Part shown: one piece after another, positions 6,952 to 10,994 of the stretch
Position numbering within the stretch: position 1 is the first letter of the stretch
Layout of the letters: each line of letters begins with the position of its first letter
DNA from: Kangiellaceae bacterium
GTDB taxonomy: Bacteria > Pseudomonadota > Gammaproteobacteria > Enterobacterales > Kangiellaceae
Assembly (NCBI GenBank): GCA_030148365.1
Contig: JASBTO010000232.1
Span: forward strand, 1-10,994
Reading direction: 5' to 3'
DNA: 10,994 nt
Position numbers and translations under genes: made by a program
Notes under the pieces: generated by a model
The model's input: only the letters and a program-made list of their open reading frames with translations
Told to the model about the DNA's origin: nothing
Database searches by the model: none

Positions 6952-6980
6952 ATAGTAACGGCTCAGGTTTTTACTGTAAG
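6952..6980 (-). promoter_or_regulatory. Candidate promoter of the regulator-kinase operon
   Basis: On the minus strand CTTACA (6975-6980) and TACTAT (6952-6957) are spaced by 17 bp, four of six matches each to sigma70 consensus. This places the transcript start about 35 nt before the regulator ATG. The palindrome at 6996-7011 lies just upstream of the -35 box, a usual position for an activator site. Confidence 0.4.
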
Positions 6981-6981
6981 C

Positions 6982-7032
6982 CGATTTCACCGGAGATTAC
7001 CAAATGGTAATGGGAATGAGTGGTGAAAATCG
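6982..7032. promoter_or_regulatory. Nested dyad with palindromic operator in the divergent control region
   Basis: The inner element ATTACCAAATGGTAAT (6996-7011) is an inverted repeat with 7-bp arms and a 2-bp centre. It is framed by an outer dyad, CGATTTCACC (6982-6991) and GGTGAAAATCG (7022-7032), which differs only by one extra A. The element lies between the divergent regulator and porin genes and is a good candidate binding site for the regulator or another dimeric protein. The identity of the binding protein is not visible. Confidence 0.55.
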
Positions 7033-7040
7033 CTTGAAAT

Positions 7041-7058
7041 CAATACTATGCAGTATTG
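7041..7058. promoter_or_regulatory. Second palindromic operator candidate before the porin gene
   Basis: CAATACTATGCAGTATTG is an inverted repeat with 7-bp arms and a 4-bp centre, about 58 bp before the porin start. TTGAAA (7034-7039) just upstream is a -35-like hexamer, so the palindrome would overlie the porin promoter, a position typical of a repressor. No -10 at proper spacing is convincing. Confidence 0.45.
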
Positions 7059-7104
7059 TCGTCAAGAGCGTTCTGACGTAGGGGCCGGCTCTGGCGCCAT
7101 GACA

Positions 7105-7109
7105 AAGGA
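7105..7109 (+). promoter_or_regulatory. Ribosome binding site fixing the GTG start of the porin gene
   Basis: AAGGA lies 6 nt before the GTG at 7116. The first in-frame ATG (7131) is 21 nt away and has no site of its own. Confidence 0.7.
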
Positions 7110-7115
7110 CTGATC

Positions 7116-8249
7116 GTGTATCCGCAACACATGGAGCGGCGATTGGGAAATTTTCGGCACACAAGCGTTTTTCTGGGACCGTTAATGGTGCTCGGCCTCT
7201 GTCATGGCAGCCTGGCATCAGAGCCGGACCCTGAAAGTGCCGCTGAGGAGAATGAGCCTGCTGTGCGGATCTACCGCAGTCCGGAGGAAAGACGTGAAGC
7301 CGGATTGGGCACCTGGGTCACCGACTGGTTACGGGTCTCCGGCTTGCTGGAGCTGGAAAAGGAATACCAGAAGGATGTCTACCCCGGCGATGTCGAGCTC
7401 ACTGAAAGTCCCCGCCCTGCCCAGGCCATTCAGATCGGCCTGGATGTACGCATTTTCGAATGGCTGGAAGCAGAAGTTGTCCTGGAGGCCGAGCACGACA
7501 AGCGCTATCACGCCAGAGCCGACGAAGCGCTATTGAGTGCGGAGCTTGACCCATGGGGGATCAAGGTAGGTCGACAGTACCTGCCATTCGGAGAATATTT
7601 CAGCCATTTCGTCACCGGGCCTCTCCTGGAGTTCGGCGAAACCCGCGGCACCTCTTTGATAGTTGACTATGGTGTTAACGACAATATCGAACTGATTGGC
7701 TATGTCTTTGACGGCGAACTGGAAGAAGTCGACAGCGGCGGGCGCACTGACTGGGGGCTCGGCGCCGAAATTGTCTCTGACGACGAGTCGAAGATTTTCG
7801 GCATTGGTTATGTTTCTGATCTGGCTGAGTCGGAGGAGTCACTTCTGGAAGACATTGACCGGTATTACGAGCAGCAGGTATCCGGTTGGAATGCCTACCT
7901 GCTACTCGGTTTTGGCGGCTTCGAGGTGACCGGTGAACTGGTGCGTGCGAACCGCAATTTTATCGAGCTGGACAGCCATTTCGATCGGCCCCGGGCATGG
8001 AATCTGGAAGTTGCCTGGTTTCCGTCAGAGACCCTGCAGTTGGCGCTACGCTATGAAGGTAGTCGGGAATTGCCGGACGCGCCGGAAAAGCGTTATGGCG
8101 TCGCTCTGTCCTGGGCGCCCGGCAAACACCTGGTGGTCTCAGCCGACTATCTGTACGGCACCTATGCGTCAGTGCCTGCTGAAGACGAAGAAGATGCCCT
8201 GCCCGACCACAGTCACACTCTGGGTGCGCAGATCTCCCTGGAGTTCTGA
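7116..8249 (+). CDS. LbtU-like outer-membrane porin
   Basis: The 377-residue product starts with GTG and carries a signal peptide (hydrophobic 18-28, likely cleavage after A34, SLA|SEP). A short acidic segment is followed by alternating beta-strand sequence that ends in the outer-membrane signature ISLEF with a terminal Phe. Landmarks 'GRQYLPFG' (152-159), 'GPLLEFGETRG' (168-178) and 'YVFDGELEEVDSGGRTDWGL' match, from memory, the LbtU porin family named after the Legionella siderophore (legiobactin) porin. Many members have no tested substrate, so siderophore uptake should not be assumed. No TonB box or plug domain is seen, so it is not a TonB-dependent receptor. It is divergent from the two-component operon and shares its dyad-rich control region, which suggests it is a target of that system. 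Confidence 0.8.
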   Translation: MYPQHMERRLGNFRHTSVFLGPLMVLGLCHGSLASEPDPESAAEENEPAVRIYRSPEERREAGLGTWVTDWLRVSGLLELEKEYQKDVYPGDVELTESPRPAQAIQIGLDVRIFEWLEAEVVLEAEHDKRYHARADEALLSAELDPWGIKVGRQYLPFGEYFSHFVTGPLLEFGETRGTSLIVDYGVNDNIELIGYVFDGELEEVDSGGRTDWGLGAEIVSDDESKIFGIGYVSDLAESEESLLEDIDRYYEQQVSGWNAYLLLGFGGFEVTGELVRANRNFIELDSHFDRPRAWNLEVAWFPSETLQLALRYEGSRELPDAPEKRYGVALSWAPGKHLVVSADYLYGTYASVPAEDEEDALPDHSHTLGAQISLEF

Positions 8250-8285
8250 GCCGCCCTGGCAGCCATGTTTTTGTTCACCCTCAAC

Positions 8286-8294
8286 TGTTAGAAT
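8286..8294 (+). promoter_or_regulatory. Extended -10 promoter element before the GtrA-family gene
   Basis: TGTTAGAAT matches an extended -10 (TG, one base, TAGAAT). No good -35 is seen, as is usual for extended -10 promoters. A transcript would begin about 25 nt before the TTG start. Confidence 0.4.
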
Positions 8295-8326
8295 GCCGGC
8301 TTTTCCCCCGTCGGCAGATCCGCTCC

Positions 8327-8725
8327 TTGAAACTGGTTTTCGCCTATTCCCTGTTTGCCCTGATCGCGACCGTTGCCAATATTGGCAGCCAGGAACTGGC
8401 GGTGCGGATTTATGAAGGGCCCTGGTCCCTGGCCCTGTCGATCCTCGTCGGCACCGGCGTCGGCCTGCTCGTCAAATACTGGCTGGACAAGAAATACATA
8501 TTCCGTTTCAAGTCCGCGAGCCTTTACCATGAAAGCCGCGTGTTCGTTCTCTATACGATTGTCGGTGTCGGTACGACTCTGGTGTTCTGGGGTTTCGAAC
8601 TGCTTTTCCATTTTCTTTTTGAGACTCGCGCGCTGCGTTATCTCGGCGGCGTGATTGGTCTGGCGATTGGCTATTTCCTGAAATACCGGTTCGACAAACG
8701 CTTTGTGTTTGTGACGGGGAACTGA
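8327..8725 (+). CDS. GtrA-family small membrane protein
   Basis: This 132-residue protein has four hydrophobic segments (about 5-27, 34-50, 71-96, 104-120) and the paired family signatures 'KYWLDKKYIF' (50-59) and 'KYRFDKRFVF' (119-128) after helices two and four. GtrA proteins are thought to move undecaprenyl-phosphate-linked sugars across the inner membrane for modification of surface polysaccharides; many stand-alone members are uncharacterised. The start is TTG. No in-frame ATG or GTG exists in the short upstream segment, and no strong ribosome site is visible, so expression may be low or nearly leaderless. No glycosyltransferase partner lies next to it. It is 77 bp downstream of the porin gene and probably independent of it. 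Confidence 0.85.
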   Translation: MKLVFAYSLFALIATVANIGSQELAVRIYEGPWSLALSILVGTGVGLLVKYWLDKKYIFRFKSASLYHESRVFVLYTIVGVGTTLVFWGFELLFHFLFETRALRYLGGVIGLAIGYFLKYRFDKRFVFVTGN

Positions 8726-8771
8726 TTGCGGGTAGCCCTCTACTGCCTTTGCGAATACGGGTTTGGAGGTA

Positions 8772-8804
8772 AGACGCCGCCAGCCCGATTGGCCGGCAGC
8801 GTTT
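8772..8804. terminator. Hairpin between convergent genes, possible bidirectional terminator
   Basis: CGCCGCCAGCC (8775-8785) pairs with GGCCGGCAGCG (8791-8801) across a 5-nt loop with two mismatches. A-rich and T-rich bases at the outer ends (8772-8774 and 8802-8804) extend the pairing. It lies between the convergent GtrA-family and four-helix protein genes. The T tract is short, so termination strength is uncertain. Confidence 0.4.
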
Positions 8805-8810
8805 CGTCAC

Positions 8811-9248
8811 TCAGCGAATCCAGCCCTTGCCTTTCGCCATAGTGGCAAACCAGACCAGGAAGATGGCTATTACAATGACAATTATGGGCATGACAAATGC
8901 CTGATTGCCGTATACCTCGAGACTGTCGCTCATCAATAAGGCGTAGCACATCTGTAAAAGTACGGCGAGCAGGGAAATAACCAAAAGGGAAACCGCCCAG
9001 CTTTTCCTTATCAGGAGCGCGAGGCAACCCAGGGCGCCGCCGAACACAGCCACTGCGTAAACGATGTTGACCCACATGGGGGTGGCTTGCATGAGTTGCC
9101 GCTCGGCTTCGGAAAGCTCGGCGAGCGCTTGCGGTGTCAGTGTCATTTGCATGACAAATACGACAACGCCCAGCAGGTTCCAGGCCAGTCCCAGGCCGGC
9201 GACGATCCAGAACCAGGCCGGCGGCCTGGCTTGCAGTTGGTTTTCCAT
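8811..9248 (-). CDS. Small four-helix inner-membrane protein of unknown function
   Basis: The 145-residue product has four predicted transmembrane segments at about 11-35, 58-80, 83-105 and 117-136, with both ends likely cytoplasmic (RKSW after helix two and KGKGWIR at the C-terminus are positive). It begins with a 'PPAWFWIVAGLGLAWNLLGV' type N-terminus. I recall close relatives widespread in proteobacteria, sometimes labelled 'sugar transporter' without evidence that I know of; that label should not be carried over. The start is supported by AGGGGA 6 nt before the ATG. It is a single gene, convergent with the GtrA-family gene and divergent from the CNNM/CBS gene. Confidence 0.85.
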   Translation of the reverse strand: MENQLQARPPAWFWIVAGLGLAWNLLGVVVFVMQMTLTPQALAELSEAERQLMQATPMWVNIVYAVAVFGGALGCLALLIRKSWAVSLLVISLLAVLLQMCYALLMSDSLEVYGNQAFVMPIIVIVIAIFLVWFATMAKGKGWIR

Positions 9249-9521
9249 ACATTTCCCCTTGCTTGTCAGTTGGTTATTTTACGGTACGACAATATGGAGT
9301 TTGCTTGTAAAGTCAGGGAGTTGCAAGGCAGATCCCGGGGGATTCGGTCGCACTCGGCGAAGCAGAAAGTGGCCGCTGGCGTATCAAGGTTCATGCGGCA
9401 GGCCCAGCCCTGGCCTTACCGGTTTTTTGCCTTTGGGTGTCGGCATGTTTCGGCAATGCGTTGAATTCGCTACACTGAACGACCGGAAAGCCTGGCCTTC
9501 AGGAGCTGCAATTCGCCCCGT

Positions 9522-10652
9522 ATGATATCCCTACTGGTTCTGTACTTCTCCATTTCCATTGTTGTCTCATTCCTTTGCTCCCTTTGGGAGGCCGTATTGC
9601 TCAGCATCACGCCGGCCTATGCCGAAATCAAACTGCAACAAGGCACCGTGCTGGGCAAACATCTGCAATTGTTCAAAAAGGATATCGACAGACCGCTGGC
9701 CGCGATCCTGACCCTCAATACCATTGCACATACCATTGGCGCCATCGGCGTCGGTCAGCAGGCTGCCATCATCTGGTATGACGCCCATCCCCTGATTACT
9801 TCAGCAGTGGTACCCGTCCTGATGACGCTGATGATCCTGGTGTTGTCGGAACTGATCCCGAAGACACTCGGCGCCACCCACTGGGAGGCATTCGCGCCCT
9901 TCACGGTCCGGTCACTACGCATCGCCATTACGGTGCTGAAACCGCTGATCGCGTTCAGCCAGTTGATCACCCGGTCGCTCAAACGCAACCGGGAGAAAAA
10001 ACTCTTTACCCGCTCCGACTATGTGGCGCTCGCAGAAATTGGTGCCAAACAGGGCATGTTCGAACACAACGAGTCGGAGATCATCAAAAATATCCTGCAT
10101 TTCAATACGGTCACCGCCAAAACCATCATGACGCCACGTACCGTCGTCAAGACGGTTTCCGAGGACTTGTCGATTGCGGAGTTTTTTGAGGCCAACAAGG
10201 ATTTGCCCTTCTCAAGGATCCCGACCTATTCAGGTGATCAGCGGGACGAAATCACCGGCTACATTCGCAAGGACGAGTTGATGGCCTCCCTGATTGAAGA
10301 CCAGGGCGAGCAGCCGCTGGGCGGGATCAAGCGCCCGATCCTGGTGGTTCAGGAGGGTTTTTCCCTGCCCAACGTATTCAACCAGTTTCTGGAAAAGCGT
10401 GAGCACATCGCTCTTGTGGTTGATGAGTATGGCGGCATGGCGGGGATCGTCACCATGGAAGACATTATCGAAACCCTGCTCGGCACTGAAATCATCGACG
10501 AAATGGACGATACGGACGACATGCAGGTACTGGCCCGGAAAATTTGGCGGCGCCGGGCCGAGCGGTTGGGGCTCAAGGATCTTAAAGAACCGGATGGGGA
10601 AATGGCGGGAAAAGCGGCAAGCGAGAGTGCAGAGCCAAAGTCAGAGCCATAG
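9522..10652 (+). CDS. CNNM (DUF21) and CBS-domain membrane protein, CorC/HlyC-type
   Basis: The 376-residue protein has an N-terminal CNNM/DUF21 membrane domain (about 1-155; 'SELIPKTLG' at 109-117 is the family hallmark) followed by a CBS pair (about 200-325, with 'TIMTPRTVV' 201-209, 'HIALVVDEYGGMAGIVTMED' 295-314 and 'LLGTEIIDE'). Relatives are implicated in Mg2+/Co2+ transport or efflux; the older name hemolysin is misleading. After the CBS pair there is only a charged tail (about 335-376), so the C-terminal CorC_HlyC domain found in many relatives is absent; the shorter architecture is also common. The ATG is the only start in frame; AGGAG is 16 nt upstream, further than usual. A -10-like TACACT is at 9471-9476 without a clear -35. 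The terminator at 10687-10708 closes the gene. Confidence 0.92.
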   Translation: MISLLVLYFSISIVVSFLCSLWEAVLLSITPAYAEIKLQQGTVLGKHLQLFKKDIDRPLAAILTLNTIAHTIGAIGVGQQAAIIWYDAHPLITSAVVPVLMTLMILVLSELIPKTLGATHWEAFAPFTVRSLRIAITVLKPLIAFSQLITRSLKRNREKKLFTRSDYVALAEIGAKQGMFEHNESEIIKNILHFNTVTAKTIMTPRTVVKTVSEDLSIAEFFEANKDLPFSRIPTYSGDQRDEITGYIRKDELMASLIEDQGEQPLGGIKRPILVVQEGFSLPNVFNQFLEKREHIALVVDEYGGMAGIVTMEDIIETLLGTEIIDEMDDTDDMQVLARKIWRRRAERLGLKDLKEPDGEMAGKAASESAEPKSEP

Positions 10653-10686
10653 AAAGGTTTGGCGGCTTTTTCCCGACTACAGGGTG

Positions 10687-10708
10687 GGGTCCAGTTGGAC
10701 TCTTTTTT
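10687..10708 (+). terminator. Rho-independent terminator of the CNNM/CBS gene
   Basis: A 6-bp stem GGGTCC/GGACTC (one G-T wobble) with an AGTT loop is followed directly by six T (10703-10708), 34 nt after the stop codon. It is short but well formed. Confidence 0.65.
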
Positions 10709-10825
10709 GAATGCTCAATGCCGACCGCAGGAGAAAGTCGAGACCGGCCAAGGGTCAGTCCCGCGAGTGTGCAATCCATACCGGACTGTTGCACGGGAAT
10801 AACCGAAACGTTGCCGGTATCGTAG

Positions 10826-10875
10826 CCCGGAAGTAGCGAAGCGGATTCCGGGGAGACCGTTGTTTTCCGGTCTCC
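10826..10875. repeat. Two adjacent extragenic inverted repeats
   Basis: CCCGGAA (10826-10832) pairs with TTCCGGG (10846-10852), with GTAGCGAAGCGGA between. This is the 'tagcccgga...agcgaagcgga...tccggg' type of element that I recall as dispersed in many proteobacterial genomes. It abuts a second hairpin, GGAGACCG (10852-10859) with CGGTCTCC (10868-10875), 8-nt loop. No transposase is near. Confidence 0.55.
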
Positions 10876-10937
10876 ATAAAGTTTGCATCAATGAAGTCGC
10901 CGCTAGGCTTGCAGTAGCAGCCTCACCCTCCGATGTC

Positions 10938-10979
10938 CAAAATTGTTCCTGACAATTTTGTCGAACCCGCGAGGGTTCG
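10938..10979. repeat. Two adjacent perfect hairpins at the right edge
   Basis: CAAAATTGT (10938-10946) pairs perfectly with ACAATTTTG (10952-10960). One base later CGAACCC (10962-10968) pairs perfectly with GGGTTCG (10973-10979) across a GCGA tetraloop. The pair looks like an extragenic palindrome unit or a compound terminator for a gene beyond the window. The element may continue past the edge. Confidence 0.55.
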
Positions 10980-10994
10980 GCTCACCTCCCGAGC

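Larger units (their letters stand above)
10653..10994. other. Non-coding right end with terminator and hairpin cluster
   Basis: No credible gene is seen in these 342 bases: the open frames are short, lack ribosome sites and overlap the preceding gene or hairpins. The stretch holds a terminator (10687-10708), a 6-bp inverted repeat GTGCAA/TTGCAC (10769-10774 and 10789-10794), and four further hairpins from 10826 to 10979. Confidence 0.6.

Noticed and set aside
8250..8275. Possible terminator after the porin gene (GCCGCCCTGGCAGC then a T run)
   Set aside because: The stem has a C-A mismatch in five pairs with a small loop; too weak to support.
10582..10794. Minus-strand open frame of 70 codons at the right end
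   Set aside because: It overlaps the 3' end of the CNNM/CBS gene and crosses its terminator, with no ribosome site or recognisable product.
1..10994. tRNA, rRNA, CRISPR arrays, insertion sequences
   Set aside because: No cloverleaf, regularly spaced repeats, transposase or integrase sequence was seen on either strand.

Overview
The window reads as chromosomal DNA of a Gram-negative bacterium, most likely a marine or halotolerant gammaproteobacterium. This is a tentative placement, based on moderately high GC, a tripartite RND copper/silver efflux system, a porin-like outer-membrane protein ending in F, and gammaproteobacterial-style promoters. No mobile element, phage gene, tRNA, rRNA or CRISPR array was found.

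Left part (1-3530, all minus strand, so transcription runs right to left): a Cus/Sil-type copper/silver efflux operon. A promoter near 3457-3484 leads into a small secreted Cys/His/Met-rich protein that starts at a GTG. It is followed by a CusC-like outer-membrane channel, a CusB-like adaptor with an N-terminal Met metal-binding motif and an added His/Met-rich tail, and the first 24 codons of a CusA-like RND pump cut off by the window edge. The three efflux genes are joined by ATGA overlaps.

Middle part (3500-7115, minus strand): an OmpR-family response regulator and its HAMP-type histidine kinase overlap by 8 bp. A secreted acidic protein with a Cys-rich N-terminal region and a conserved but uncharacterised C-terminal domain follows. 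This group ends at a good rho-independent terminator (3500-3530), so it is transcriptionally separate from the cus operon. The kinase's periplasmic region has no His or Cys, which argues against simple CusS-type copper sensing despite the neighbourhood.

Right part (7116-10652): an LbtU-like outer-membrane porin is divergent from the regulator. The 205-bp divergent region is rich in dyad symmetry (two 7-bp-arm palindromes and a nested outer dyad). Then come a stand-alone GtrA-family membrane protein, an oppositely oriented four-helix membrane protein of unknown function, and a CNNM/DUF21-CBS transporter-like protein of the CorC/HlyC group. The last 340 bp hold no gene: a terminator is followed by a run of four hairpins that looks like a repeat-rich extragenic region.

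The most interesting items are the regulator-kinase-secreted protein-porin group, which may form a functional module of unknown signal; the dyad-rich divergent control region; and a short motif shared by the leaders of three metal-locus genes.
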